Of a stretch of 64,000 bases of DNA, positions 34,786 to 43,828 are shown in pieces. Location of the stretch: positions 1-64,000 of the forward strand of contig JAPOTY010000047.1 in NCBI GenBank assembly GCA_026708965.1. Direction: 5' to 3'. The translations under genes were made by a program, and so were the position numbers. Within the stretch, counting starts at the first letter, position 1. Each line of letters begins with the position of its first letter. The stretch comes from Gammaproteobacteria bacterium. Its GTDB lineage: Bacteria > Pseudomonadota > Gammaproteobacteria > Steroidobacterales > Foliamicaceae. The notes under the pieces were generated by a model that searched no databases, was not told where the DNA came from, and saw only the letters and a list, made by a program, of their open reading frames with translations.

Positions 34786-37182
34786 TTAGAAGCGATACGA
34801 GACCCGCCCTATGAACTGGCGCGGCCGCACGAACTCCTCGCTGGTTTGAGCGGTGCCGAAATTATTGCTCCAGCGCGAGTTGACGGCATCCTCGTCGGTG
34901 AGGTTCAACACCAGCAGCCCCAAGGTCAGGTTCTCGTAATTGGCGGGCCTCACGTAAACGCTCAGATTGGCCAAGCCGTAAGCCTTGGTGGTGTCCAGCG
35001 AAACGCCGCGATTGTCCTTGTCGCTGGTGGAAAACACGCGCGAAGCGAAACTGCCCCGGCGGATGAACGAAAGCCTGGAATCGATCTCGCCGAAGGTCGT
35101 GTTGAACACGTAGTTCAAGGCAAAGTTCGCCGAGACCTCCGGCGCTTTGGGCAACGGGTTCCCTTTGATATTTTCGGCTAGGGTCGATCCGCATGCCCTG
35201 AAGCGCGGGTTGGCTTCCTCGCCGAAATTAACGTTTTCGCCTCTTAGGAAGGCGGGCACCGCGCATTGCCGCCATTTCTTATTATTATCGAGCACCCGCT
35301 GGTCGGCCGTGATTTCGGTTTCCAGCAAAGTGAACCCGGCATCCACGGAAAAGCTCTCGGTCACCAAGGCTTGCATTTCCACTTCCAAGCCTGTCACCTG
35401 CGCTTCATCCAGATTGCCGACGCCGCCGGAGAACGTTGCGTTGCTGCCCGTTGTGAGGAACTGCATGTCGTTGTAGTCGTAGTAGAACGCGGCCACGCTG
35501 AGGTTCATTTGGCCGTCCATGAATTGGCCCTTGGCGCCAACCTCGAAGGCATCCACCTCCTCCGGCGCCGAAGCGGCGTTGATGAATTCGTCGCTATCCT
35601 CCGCGGTGAGGTTGCCGGTGGCGGGCTTGAACCCGCGCGTCCAAGAGAAATAAGTCATCAGGCTGTCATTGGCATCGAACTCGACCGCGAGCTTGCCGGT
35701 GAGCGCCGAATCCTGCGGATTTTGGGTGGGATCCTCCGGCGGCGCGGCGCTGAAGCCGCCGGCGCGCAGCACCAGCTCGTCGTCCGTGTAGCGCAGCCCG
35801 CCGATGAGGCGGGCGCGTTCCGAGAGGTTGAAGTTAACCTCTCCGTACAGCGAATAGGATTTCCGCTGCGAGGCGATATTGGTGCAGAAGTCACGCTCGC
35901 CGAAAAAGAATCCGTTCGTGAAAGTGGCAAAGTCCGGCTGGCATTCCGCGCGGGTTGTCCCCGTTCCTCTCCAAGTGCCTCCTTGGTCGTAAACGCCATT
36001 GCCGTTGAGGTCGCGCACGGAGTCGAACCAAGTGGTGCCTTCGCTATCCAGCCAGAACGCGCCCACCACCCAGTCCAGCATGCCGTCGGTATTGGACACC
36101 ACGTTGATTTCCTGCGTTAAGGTTTCGCTGCCGCGCTCCGAGATGCTTTCCGCCGCAAGGCCGGCGAACCCCGGCGCACCCATTTGATACACGCCCTTGT
36201 CGTTGTCGAGATAGTTGGCTTGGTCGAAATCAACAAAGCCGGTAATGGACTTGACGGTGGCGATGCCCGCGTCGTATTCCAGCGTGAGGGAGAAAATCGA
36301 GCTTTCGGCATCGTATTGGCCGGCAACATCCGAAGTGACTTCCCTGATATCCCCGCTTGGATCGTTCACATGCCGCTGGGCGCGGTCGCCCACATCGTTA
36401 ATGGAGAAAAACGTGGCGCCCAGAATGGCGGAGAAATTATCGGTGGGCTGCCACAGCAGCTTGCCCTGGAATTGAAAGTTATCCGCCTCGTCCAAGTCGT
36501 AGCCGTCGTTCACCTGGCCGTTGATGTCTTGCGCGCCTCCCACGATCTCGGCGAACCCGTCGTGGCTGAGGTAGGTGAACGCGGCCCTCGCGGCGACCGT
36601 GTCGCCCAAGGGCACGTTAATGGCGGCCCGCGGCTGCACCAGGCTATAGTTGCCGACGGCGATATCGGCATGGCCGCTGAACTCGCCCAGCTCGGGGATC
36701 TTATTGACCACGTTGATAGCGCCGCCGGTGGAGTTCTGCCCGAACAAGGTGCCTTGCGGGCCGCGCAGCACTTCGATCCGCTCCACGTCGATGAATTCGA
36801 GGTTGGTGGCGTTCGGGTCGGCGATAAACACCCCGTCGATATGGAACGCCACTGAGGGGTAGGCATCGACATTCTGGGTGGCCTCGAAGCCGATGCCGCG
36901 TATTGACACCGCCCTGGAAAAGCCCTCGTTCCGGGCAACCACCAGGCCCGGCGCCATGGCGCTCATATCCGCCAGGCTCTGGATATTGTCGTTATCCAGC
37001 GTTTCCGGCGTGAGCGCGGTGATGGAAATGGGCACGTCCAGCAGCGATTCCTCACGTTTCTGGGCGGTGACCACCACTTCCTCGATGGTCGCTTGGGCAT
37101 GCAGCTTTCCGGCAGGATGAAGCAATGCAGCCGCAAAGACTGAGCAGCCCAGGAAAAGGACGGGCTTGGTGAAATAGCGCAT
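34786..37182 (-). CDS. TonB-dependent receptor
   Basis: A 798-residue outer-membrane receptor. A signal peptide (hydrophobic FLGCSVFAAALL) ends near HAQA at residue 30. A TonB-box-like IEEVVVTAQKREE is next, then the plug domain (VPISITAL, IRGIGFEA, VERIEVLRGPQGTLFG), a 22-strand barrel, and a terminal Phe (FIGRVSYRF). This class of long receptors with the EEVVVTAQKRE start is common in marine proteobacteria for varied organic ligands. The ligand cannot be told; the neighbours suggest a small organic carbon source. Confidence 0.96.
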   Translation of the reverse strand: MRYFTKPVLFLGCSVFAAALLHPAGKLHAQATIEEVVVTAQKREESLLDVPISITALTPETLDNDNIQSLADMSAMAPGLVVARNEGFSRAVSIRGIGFEATQNVDAYPSVAFHIDGVFIADPNATNLEFIDVERIEVLRGPQGTLFGQNSTGGAINVVNKIPELGEFSGHADIAVGNYSLVQPRAAINVPLGDTVAARAAFTYLSHDGFAEIVGGAQDINGQVNDGYDLDEADNFQFQGKLLWQPTDNFSAILGATFFSINDVGDRAQRHVNDPSGDIREVTSDVAGQYDAESSIFSLTLEYDAGIATVKSITGFVDFDQANYLDNDKGVYQMGAPGFAGLAAESISERGSETLTQEINVVSNTDGMLDWVVGAFWLDSEGTTWFDSVRDLNGNGVYDQGGTWRGTGTTRAECQPDFATFTNGFFFGERDFCTNIASQRKSYSLYGEVNFNLSERARLIGGLRYTDDELVLRAGGFSAAPPEDPTQNPQDSALTGKLAVEFDANDSLMTYFSWTRGFKPATGNLTAEDSDEFINAASAPEEVDAFEVGAKGQFMDGQMNLSVAAFYYDYNDMQFLTTGSNATFSGGVGNLDEAQVTGLEVEMQALVTESFSVDAGFTLLETEITADQRVLDNNKKWRQCAVPAFLRGENVNFGEEANPRFRACGSTLAENIKGNPLPKAPEVSANFALNYVFNTTFGEIDSRLSFIRRGSFASRVFSTSDKDNRGVSLDTTKAYGLANLSVYVRPANYENLTLGLLVLNLTDEDAVNSRWSNNFGTAQTSEEFVRPRQFIGRVSYRF

Positions 37183-37294
37183 AACGTATCCCCTATGATT
37201 CAGGCCGAATCAGGAGTGATTGTCAGCGGCAAACTGCAAGGATCCCGACGATCGGTTTCCGCATCCTGATCCTTAAGGCAAACCATACTCCGCT

Positions 37295-37813
37295 TTACGG
37301 GATTTCGTCAAGGGAAAAGCGCAGGTAGAGGAACACAATGGCCAGCACGGCGGCGTAGTTCAGCGAGTCGCTCTGCAAAAATAGCAGATTTTCGTTTTTC
37401 CAGGCTAGGAACCAGTCGCCGCCGATCGTGAAAAAGATAAAGCAATAAATGAACGCGCCCAGAAGGCAGGCCAGGCCAACCCAATGGCCGCTCCGCCGGA
37501 AATCGGCCAAAGAGCCCTTGCGGTGCCGGATCATGCCAACCGCTCCGAAGGCGGCGAGCAGCCCCATGAGCAATTCCAAGGCGATCACGAAACCGTAAGT
37601 CAGATGCGCGAGCGCAGGGCTGCCCACCGCTCGCCAGCCTTGGGTGTCGCTGGCCGTGTTGCCCTCCATGGACAGCAGCGGGAATGTCACCCGTTCCATG
37701 GTGCCGTTCCAGTCGGTCACGTTATTGAGGAAGGCGAACAAGCCCATGCACACGGGAACGAACGCCAAAGCGGTTTGCAAGATGCGGTTGAAATAGGCTG
37801 TTTTATCGGTCAT
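37295..37813 (-). CDS. DUF2165 family small membrane protein (second copy)
   Basis: A 172-residue protein with four predicted transmembrane helices. Landmarks are LNNVTDW after helix 1, RAVGSPALAHLTYGF at helix 2 and GDWFLAWKNE before helix 4, the same pattern as the gene at 14376 but clearly divergent. Its function is unknown. It lies between the TonB receptor and a VOC protein on the same strand. Confidence 0.85.
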   Translation of the reverse strand: MTDKTAYFNRILQTALAFVPVCMGLFAFLNNVTDWNGTMERVTFPLLSMEGNTASDTQGWRAVGSPALAHLTYGFVIALELLMGLLAAFGAVGMIRHRKGSLADFRRSGHWVGLACLLGAFIYCFIFFTIGGDWFLAWKNENLLFLQSDSLNYAAVLAIVFLYLRFSLDEIP

Positions 37814-37930
37814 GCCTGCTCTCCGTCAGATATCAAATGGGTCCGCCATAGGAGGCGGCGGCCGCGAGCGGCGCTTGCGCCGCGAAGCGGAGGGGCGCAG
37901 GCGCGGCGATATCGGCTTGGCACGGCCTAG

Positions 37931-38347
37931 CTATTTCCGGGCGATCACTTCCAGCGCAATGCCGTCGGGATCGCGGAAAAAGAAATAGAAGTAAGTGGGG
38001 TTGTTGTCGTGGATTTCCGATAAATCGGCCACGCCCTGCTCCTTTAAGTGCCGGTGGAAAGCCTGCGGGTCCTCCACTTCAAAGGCGATATGCTTGGTGC
38101 CCACCACTTGGAAATCCGTTAGGTTGTCGTGGCAGAATTCCGGCAGCTTTTTCGGCTTTTGGTGGCAAAACAGTTCCAGATAGTCGCTGCCGTTTTTGAT
38201 GAACACGATATCGAGGGAGATTTCGGGCACCGACACGCGGCTTGATTCCTTAAAGCCCAGCACCCGCTCGTAGAACTCCATGGAGCGCCGCAAATCGCTT
38301 ACCGACAGGGCGCCGTGATGCAATTTGAATGCGGGCGGCTTGCTCAT
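37931..38347 (-). CDS. VOC (glyoxalase/dioxygenase-fold) family protein
   Basis: A 138-residue single VOC module pair. It begins LHHGALSVSDLRRSMEFYE and contains KHIAFEVED, with FRDPDGIALEVIAR at the end, supplying the usual His and Glu metal ligands. Glyoxalase I, methylmalonyl-CoA epimerase and fosfomycin-resistance proteins share this fold. It lies 12 bp downstream of the E2 gene, so it is probably in the 2-oxoacid dehydrogenase operon. The actual reaction is unknown. Confidence 0.85.
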   Translation of the reverse strand: MSKPPAFKLHHGALSVSDLRRSMEFYERVLGFKESSRVSVPEISLDIVFIKNGSDYLELFCHQKPKKLPEFCHDNLTDFQVVGTKHIAFEVEDPQAFHRHLKEQGVADLSEIHDNNPTYFYFFFRDPDGIALEVIARK

Positions 38348-38359
38348 CAGGACAGCGCG

Positions 38360-39643
38360 CTAGATCAAAAGCTGGTACGGATGCTCCACCAATGCCTTGA
38401 ACGCTTGCATGAAGCGCGCTCCGGTGGCTCCGTCAACCACCCGGTGGTCGCACGACAGCGTGGCCGTGATGATGGTGGCTGCCCGTTTCCCGCCAGCCGA
38501 AGGGATGAGGCGCTGTTCCGTTGCGCCCACCGCGAGAATGGCGGCTTGCGGCGGATTGATGATCGCGTCGAACGCCTTGATGCCGAACATGCCGAGATTC
38601 GACACGGTGAAAGTGCCGCCTTCCAGTTCGTCCAGCTGCAATGATCCCAACTTGGCGCGGCGGCTCAATTCCTTGATTTCGGAAGAAATTTCCATAACGC
38701 TTTTATGGTTGGCGTTGCGGATCACCGGGGTGAGCAGCCCTTCCTCCAAAGCCACCGCAACGGCGACATGCGCGGCGGCGTAGCGGCGCATGGCGCTGCC
38801 GTCGAACTGGATATTGACCGCGGGCACTTGCATCAAGGCCGCGGCGGCCGCTTTGACCAGCAGGTCGTTGATGGAAATTTTGCCGTCTTCCATGCCGCGG
38901 TCCAGATCGGAGCGAAGGTCGAGCATCCGATCCACGTTCGCTTCGGCAACCAGGCGGAAGTGCGGGGCGGCCTGTTTTGATGCCGTCAAGCGCTTGGCGA
39001 TGGTTTGCCGCATGGACGTGAGCGGCACTTCCTCGTAGGCCTCGCCGGATAAAGCCGTTGCTGCGGATTGCGCGGGCGGGGCCGCCGCCGACTGGGCCGC
39101 CGCCGCGGCTTTTTCCACATCCTCCCGGGTCACGCGGCCGCGGGTGCCGGTGGGGGTGACCTCGGCCAAATTAATGCCGGCCCGCGCCGCCGCCCTGCGG
39201 GCCGAGGGCGTTGCGGGAATGCGGCTGTCGTCCGGCGGCGGCTGCTGGCCGGACGGGTTCGGGCGGGCCTTATCGTCTTTCCGCTGCGGGCGCCGGGCAT
39301 CGTCGCTTGCCTCTTCGGCTTCGGCCACTTCGATGCGGTCGCTGTCGAGCGGCTTGAAGGCGGCGATGAACGCCTCGATTTCCCCCTCGCTGGACGCTTC
39401 GTCGGCCAGCACGCAGAGCAAGCCGCCAACCGGCAGGTCAACCCCCTCCTCGGCTAGGCTTCCCCGGATCACGCCGGCGCCATGCGCCTGCAGCTCGTTG
39501 GTGATCTTGCTGGTTTCGATTTCCGCGATCATGTCTCCCGGCGCCACCTTGGCGCCTTCCTCGACATGCCATTTCGCCACCATGCCCTCGGTCATGGACA
39601 GGCCCAGCTTGGGCATCACGATCGCTTGGATCTTTCCGGCCAT
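38360..39643 (-). CDS. 2-oxoacid dehydrogenase E2, dihydrolipoamide acyltransferase
   Basis: A 427-residue E2. It has one lipoyl domain with lipoyl Lys46 in ETSKITNE, a Pro/Gln-rich linker, the E3/E1-binding domain (TPSARRAAARAGINLAEV), a second linker and the catalytic domain ending in the HxxxD-type DHRVVDGATGA. It transfers the acyl group from E1-bound thiamine diphosphate to CoA. One lipoyl domain and this gene order (E1-alpha, E1-beta, E2) are typical of pyruvate/acetoin dehydrogenases outside the AceEF type. No E3 gene is adjacent. Confidence 0.95.
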   Translation of the reverse strand: MAGKIQAIVMPKLGLSMTEGMVAKWHVEEGAKVAPGDMIAEIETSKITNELQAHGAGVIRGSLAEEGVDLPVGGLLCVLADEASSEGEIEAFIAAFKPLDSDRIEVAEAEEASDDARRPQRKDDKARPNPSGQQPPPDDSRIPATPSARRAAARAGINLAEVTPTGTRGRVTREDVEKAAAAAQSAAAPPAQSAATALSGEAYEEVPLTSMRQTIAKRLTASKQAAPHFRLVAEANVDRMLDLRSDLDRGMEDGKISINDLLVKAAAAALMQVPAVNIQFDGSAMRRYAAAHVAVAVALEEGLLTPVIRNANHKSVMEISSEIKELSRRAKLGSLQLDELEGGTFTVSNLGMFGIKAFDAIINPPQAAILAVGATEQRLIPSAGGKRAATIITATLSCDHRVVDGATGARFMQAFKALVEHPYQLLI

Positions 39644-39646
39644 GGC

Positions 39647-40654
39647 TTAAGCCGCCAGCGTTTCCTTGATGCCTTGCTTGATGCGGTCAACGCTCGGTAT
39701 ATAGAGTTCCTCGAGCGTCGGGGCGAAAGGGATGGTGGTGTGCGGCGGGGTCACCAGCTTCACCGGAGCGCGCAAGGCGGGCTGCGCCCGCACCGCCGCC
39801 AAAGCCGCGATATCGGCGGCGAAGCCGCAGCGCGGATAGCCTTCGTCCACCACAACCAGGCGCCCTGTCTCCTCCACGGATTCGCAGATCGATTCCTCAT
39901 CTAAGGGGGAGGTGCTGCGCAGGTCGATCACGGTGCAGCCGATATTCTCCTGGGCCAGATCGTCGGCCGCCTGGTTGCAGAGATTGACCATGCGGCCCAG
40001 CGCGCAAATGGTGATATCCTCGCCGTCGCGGCTGTAATAGGCCTCGCCCAGCGGAATGGCATAGCTTTCATCCGGCACTTCGCCCTTGTCGTCGTACATG
40101 AATTTATGCTCCATGAACATGACCGGATCGTCGTCGCGAATGGATTCGATCAGCAGCCCCTTGGCTTCGTAGGGGTTGGAAGGCATCACCACCTTGAGCC
40201 CCGGAATATGCGTGAACAGGCCGTGCAAGGTCTGGCTATGCTGCGCGGCGGCGTTGAACCCGCCGCCGCACTGCATGCGGATCACCAGCGGCACCTTGGC
40301 CTGGCCGCCCAGCATGTAGCGCAGCTTGGCCGTCTGGTTCATGATTTGATCGAAGCACACGCCGGCGAAATCGCAGAACATCAATTCCGCGACGGGCCTC
40401 ATGCCGGTGACCGCGGCGCCGGCCGCGGCGCCGATATAGGCGGTTTCGCTGATCGGGGTGTCGATCACGCGGCTGGCGCCGAACTCCCCCAGCAATCCTT
40501 TGGTGACGCCCATCACGCCGCCCCAGGCATCCTCCTCGCCGTCGCCGCCCGTTCCTCCGGCAATATCCTCTCCGATCAGAAAGACATCGGGATCGCGGCG
40601 CATTTCCTCGCGCAGAGCCTCGTTGATCGCTTGGCGGAATGATTTTTCACTCAT
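39647..40654 (-). CDS. 2-oxoacid (pyruvate/acetoin-type) dehydrogenase E1 beta subunit
   Basis: A 335-residue E1-beta. Landmarks include DVFLIGEDIAGGTGG near the N-terminus, RVIDTPISETAYIGAAAGAA, the substrate-site HSQTLHG and the C-terminal transketolase domain with VVDEGYPRCGF. With the alpha subunit encoded 12 bp upstream it forms the heterotetrameric thiamine-dependent E1. Its stop is 3 bp from the E2 start, so the three genes are an operon. Confidence 0.95.
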   Translation of the reverse strand: MSEKSFRQAINEALREEMRRDPDVFLIGEDIAGGTGGDGEEDAWGGVMGVTKGLLGEFGASRVIDTPISETAYIGAAAGAAVTGMRPVAELMFCDFAGVCFDQIMNQTAKLRYMLGGQAKVPLVIRMQCGGGFNAAAQHSQTLHGLFTHIPGLKVVMPSNPYEAKGLLIESIRDDDPVMFMEHKFMYDDKGEVPDESYAIPLGEAYYSRDGEDITICALGRMVNLCNQAADDLAQENIGCTVIDLRSTSPLDEESICESVEETGRLVVVDEGYPRCGFAADIAALAAVRAQPALRAPVKLVTPPHTTIPFAPTLEELYIPSVDRIKQGIKETLAA

Positions 40655-40666
40655 GGGAAGGCACGC

Positions 40667-41662
40667 TCAATAGGAAACATACACATCGGTCGCCAGGTCC
40701 GCGGCGCCGGGCGCGGGCGCCTGCCGGGCATGCTCAACGGCATCGTCGAGCAAGCGCGCAACCTGCTGCTCGATCTCGTCGAGCTCCTTTTCCGTGGCCA
40801 GATCGGCGGCCAGGGCCTTGTTTCTGAAGATCATCAGGCAATCCTTCTCCTTTTGCATTTTCTCGGCCTCGCCTTCGGACCGGTAGGTGGCCGCGTCGCC
40901 CTCGAAGTGGCCGTAGTAGCGGTAGGTGCTGATATGCATGAAAGCGGGGCCTTTCCCGTCCCGAACGTCTTTGATGATCCGGCCCGCCGCCTCGTGCATC
41001 TGGAAAAAATCGTGGCCGTCCAGCGCGCAGGCCGAGAGGCCGAAACCCTCGGCGCGCTTGAGCACCTCGCCGCCAATCGCCCAGCTCGATGGAGTGGCCT
41101 CGCCGTAGCCGTTATCCTCCATCGCGAAAATCATCGGCAGGTTCAGGACTTTGGCAAGGTTCATGGTTTCCAGGGTGGCGCCTTCATTAAGCGCCCCGTC
41201 GCCGAAAAACGCCACCGCCACGCGGTCGGTGCCGAGGATTCTCGCCTTTAGGGCCGCCCCGGCAGTCAACGGCACCCCGCCGCCCACGATGCCATTGGCG
41301 CCGATCATGCCTTTGCTCAGGTCGGCCATGTGCATGGAGCCGCCCTTGCCGGCGCACAGGCCGGTGCGTTTGGCATAGATTTCATCCATCATGGCGGTCA
41401 CGTCGCAGCCCTTGGCGATGCTGTGGCCATGCCCCCTGTGGGTGCTGGCGATATGGTCCTCGTGGGTCAGATGCATGCAGATTCCCACGGCGCTGGCCTC
41501 CTGGCCTGCGGACAGGTGGATAAAACCCGGCACTTCGCCTTTCGCGCTATTGATATGGATGCGATCCTCAAATTCCCTGATCGTCCTCATGCGCCGAAAC
41601 GCTTCTAAAAGGATTTCTTTATTCAACAGAGTGGCTCTCGCTCCTTCAGTGATTGCGATCAT
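40667..41662 (-). CDS. 2-oxoacid (pyruvate/acetoin-type) dehydrogenase E1 alpha subunit
   Basis: About 331 residues from ATG 41662; the longer open frame upstream runs through the complement of tRNA-Ala and is not coding. The thiamine diphosphate motif is GDGALNEGATLETMNLA with the downstream Asn in MEDNGYG, and EVPGFIHLSAGQEASAVG is typical of the family. It decarboxylates the 2-oxoacid with E1-beta. The start is uncertain, since a TATGAT that could be the -10 overlaps this ATG. Its nearest relatives by motif are acetoin- and pyruvate-dehydrogenase alpha chains. Confidence 0.93.
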   Translation of the reverse strand: MIAITEGARATLLNKEILLEAFRRMRTIREFEDRIHINSAKGEVPGFIHLSAGQEASAVGICMHLTHEDHIASTHRGHGHSIAKGCDVTAMMDEIYAKRTGLCAGKGGSMHMADLSKGMIGANGIVGGGVPLTAGAALKARILGTDRVAVAFFGDGALNEGATLETMNLAKVLNLPMIFAMEDNGYGEATPSSWAIGGEVLKRAEGFGLSACALDGHDFFQMHEAAGRIIKDVRDGKGPAFMHISTYRYYGHFEGDAATYRSEGEAEKMQKEKDCLMIFRNKALAADLATEKELDEIEQQVARLLDDAVEHARQAPAPGAADLATDVYVSY

Positions 41663-41841
41663 ACAAAAAGCCCGGCCCGCATTAACAACGCTTTTTGCGA
41701 ATTGAACGGCATCCAACCGACGGGTGCCGACCGGCCAAAACGGGAAGTATTCTAGCTTACACAATGGCATGCGGGCTTCAGGGCAGCGAGTTTCAACTGG
41801 CGCTCGGATAGTCGAGCGGCTACAATGCCGCACCCTGCGTT

Positions 41842-41917
<76 letters not shown>

Positions 41918-41927
41918 GAACCCCGGC

Positions 41928-42002
41928 GTCCCCATCGTCTAGTGGTTAGGACACCGGCCTTTCACGCCGGCAACAGGGGTTCGAATCCCCTTGGGGACGC
42001 CA
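41928..42002 (+). tRNA. tRNA-Glu(TTC)
   Basis: A 75-nt cloverleaf starts GTCCCCATCGTCTAGTGGTT. The anticodon stem is CCGGC/GCCGG with loop CTTTCAC, anticodon TTC. The T arm is GGTTCGAATCC and CCA is encoded. It is 10 bp after tRNA-Ala, so cotranscription is likely. Confidence 0.96.
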
Positions 42003-42022
42003 CTTCGCATTCGGAAATATGA

Positions 42023-42865
42023 TTGAATGACTGGTTTGCTCCGGGGAACACTACGATTTCATCCGCCGCGCTGAACGATCGCAACGACGGCTTGCTCGAC
42101 GCATCCGAGCCGGCCCCGTACGAGGTGCATCGGGGCGCCGCGGCGGCGCCCCAGCTGGTGGTCTGCGATCATGCCGCCAGGCGCATCCCGCAGGCCTTGA
42201 ACCACCTCGGCCTTGCGCCCGAGCACCGCGCCAGCCATATCGCCCAGGATATCGGCGCCGGCAATCTGGCGCTGGCGCTGAGCGAACGCCTCAATGCAAC
42301 CGCCGTGCTTTGCAACTACTCGCGCCTGGTGGTGGACTGCAACCGGGCGCTGACGGACCAATCCGCTTTTCTCGACGTGAGCGATGCCATTGAGGTGCCC
42401 GGCAACCGGGCGTTAAGCGCCCAAGCGAAGGAGCTCAGGGCGACCGCTATTTATCGGCCGTATCACGGCGCTATCGACCGGGAACTGGAGCGGCTGCGCT
42501 CGCTCGCGGCGGCGCCGGCGCTGATCGCGATACACAGCTTCACCCGTTATCTTGACGGCCATGAGCGGCGCTGGGACTGCGGCGTGCTCTGGGATCTCGA
42601 CGGGCGGATAGCCCGTCCGCTCCTCGATGGGCTGCGCCAAAGCGGAACGCTTCTCGTGGGCGACAACCAGCCGTATTCCGGGCGCCATCCCGAGGATTTC
42701 ACCGTTGACCATCACGCCGAGCAACGCCGTTTTCCCTACGCGGCCATCGAGGTGCGCCAAGACCATCTGGGCACCGCGGCCGCGGTGGAGCGTATGGCGG
42801 ACCGGCTGCACGGAGTTCTTCAGCCTATTCTCGACGATCCGCAACTCTACACGCTGCGGCCGTAA
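42023..42865 (+). CDS. N-formylglutamate amidohydrolase family protein
   Basis: About 280 residues from TTG 42023; the true start may be later, because the first 30 residues are not conserved in character. Family landmarks are VCDHAARRIP near residue 48, QDIGAGNLALAL, VVDCNRAL, IAIHSFTR and the C-terminal FTVDHHAEQRRFPYAAIEVR. Such proteins hydrolyse N-formylglutamate or related N-acyl amino acids with zinc. It stands between tRNA-Glu and dps and ends 18 bp before dps. Confidence 0.88.
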   Translation: MNDWFAPGNTTISSAALNDRNDGLLDASEPAPYEVHRGAAAAPQLVVCDHAARRIPQALNHLGLAPEHRASHIAQDIGAGNLALALSERLNATAVLCNYSRLVVDCNRALTDQSAFLDVSDAIEVPGNRALSAQAKELRATAIYRPYHGAIDRELERLRSLAAAPALIAIHSFTRYLDGHERRWDCGVLWDLDGRIARPLLDGLRQSGTLLVGDNQPYSGRHPEDFTVDHHAEQRRFPYAAIEVRQDHLGTAAAVERMADRLHGVLQPILDDPQLYTLRP

Positions 42866-42883
42866 CACCTACAGGAGCAACCC

Positions 42884-43372
42884 ATGAAAACACAACTTCA
42901 CCCCAGCAAGATCGACCTGGCCCCGTCCACGCGCGGGCAGATGGTTGAATTGCTCAACGCGCGTCTGGCCGACGCGGTCAACCTCGCCGCCCAGATGAAG
43001 CAGGCTCACTGGAACGTGAAAGGGCCGTCCTTCATCGCGCTGCATGAGCTGTTCGACGCCATTCATGCCGACACCCTTGCCCAGGTGGACGATCTGGCCG
43101 AGCGCGTGACCGCTTTGGGCGGAACAGCGCTGGGCACGGTCGCCGTGGCTGCCTCCAAGTCGGCATTGCCCGAGTATCCGCTGGATATCTTTTCCGGTGC
43201 CGCGCATGTGGAGGCGGTCAGCGCCGCCTTGTCCGCGTTCGGGGCAGGTGCGCGCGCGGCCATAGCGGCAGCCGGCGATGCCGGCGACGCCGATACCGAG
43301 GACCTGTTCGTGGAGATTTCGCGGTCCGTCGATAAGAACCTCTGGCTGGTGGAGGCGCATGCCCAAGCCTGA
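42884..43372 (+). CDS. dps: Dps-family DNA-binding ferritin-like protein
   Basis: A 162-residue starvation-inducible Dps protein with a good ribosome binding site (AGGAGC). The ferroxidase motif is AHWNVKGPSFIALHELFD, with His and Asp/Glu provided across the dimer interface, followed by DDLAERVTALGG. Dps stores iron with peroxide and protects DNA in dodecamers. The N-terminus has a short Lys-containing tail. It lies directly after the formylglutamate amidohydrolase gene and upstream of csrA. Confidence 0.94.
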   Translation: MKTQLHPSKIDLAPSTRGQMVELLNARLADAVNLAAQMKQAHWNVKGPSFIALHELFDAIHADTLAQVDDLAERVTALGGTALGTVAVAASKSALPEYPLDIFSGAAHVEAVSAALSAFGAGARAAIAAAGDAGDADTEDLFVEISRSVDKNLWLVEAHAQA

Positions 43373-43472
43373 CCGCTGTCACCCTGCCTGTCGGCGGACC
43401 GGCCCGATGGCGGCGGTTGTATGGCATGCGGGGTGATTCTGCGTTATGATTCCGCCTACAACAAACAGGGCG

Positions 43473-43514
43473 GGACGGAGCCGCAAGGCGGCCCTGCCGT
43501 CCGTCCAGGGAGGT
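43473..43514 (+). promoter_or_regulatory. csrA leader hairpin and GGA-rich ribosome binding site
   Basis: GGACGG (43473-43478) pairs with CCGTCC (43497-43502). The Shine-Dalgarno AGGGAGG (43507-43513) contains GGA motifs of the type CsrA binds, consistent with autoregulation. Confidence 0.4.
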
Positions 43515-43521
43515 TTGGGAA

Positions 43522-43716
43522 ATGCTGATTCTTACCCGCAGGTCGGGAGAGGCCGTCATCGTTGGCGATAACGTGCGCATCGCCGTGCTGGACATTCGCG
43601 GCAATCAGGTCAGGCTGGGCGTTGAGGCGCCGCGCGAAGTGAGTGTGCATCGCGAAGAGGTTTACCGGCGCATTGTTGAAGAGCAAGGCGATGTCTCCGA
43701 GGACGACGACGAATAG
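43522..43716 (+). CDS. csrA: Carbon storage regulator CsrA
   Basis: A 64-residue RNA-binding regulator of translation and mRNA stability. [10 protein letters not shown] at the start, [19 protein letters not shown] in the middle and an acidic tail (SEDDDE) are characteristic. The two RNA-contact regions, Arg6/Arg7-type near the N-terminus and VHREEV, are intact. It lies 21 bp before tRNA-Ser, the classic gammaproteobacterial order. Confidence 0.97.
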   Translation: MLILTRRSGEAVIVGDNVRIAVLDIRGNQVRLGVEAPREVSVHREEVYRRIVEEQGDVSEDDDE

Positions 43717-43737
43717 CGGCGTGCCGATGCCGGGATC

Positions 43738-43828
43738 GGAGAGGTGGCTGAGTGGACGAAAGCGCTCCCCTGCTAAGGGAGTAAGGGTTAGAAGCCCTTC
43801 GTGGGTTCGAATCCCACCCTCTCCGCCA
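43738..43828 (+). tRNA. tRNA-Ser(GCT)
   Basis: A 91-nt class II tRNA begins GGAGAGGTGGCTGAGTGGAC. The anticodon stem is CTCCC/GGGAG with loop CTGCTAA, anticodon GCT. A long variable arm, T arm GGTTCGAATCC and encoded CCA are present. Its 3' end is a common integration target; the sequence beyond is AT-richer. Confidence 0.96.
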
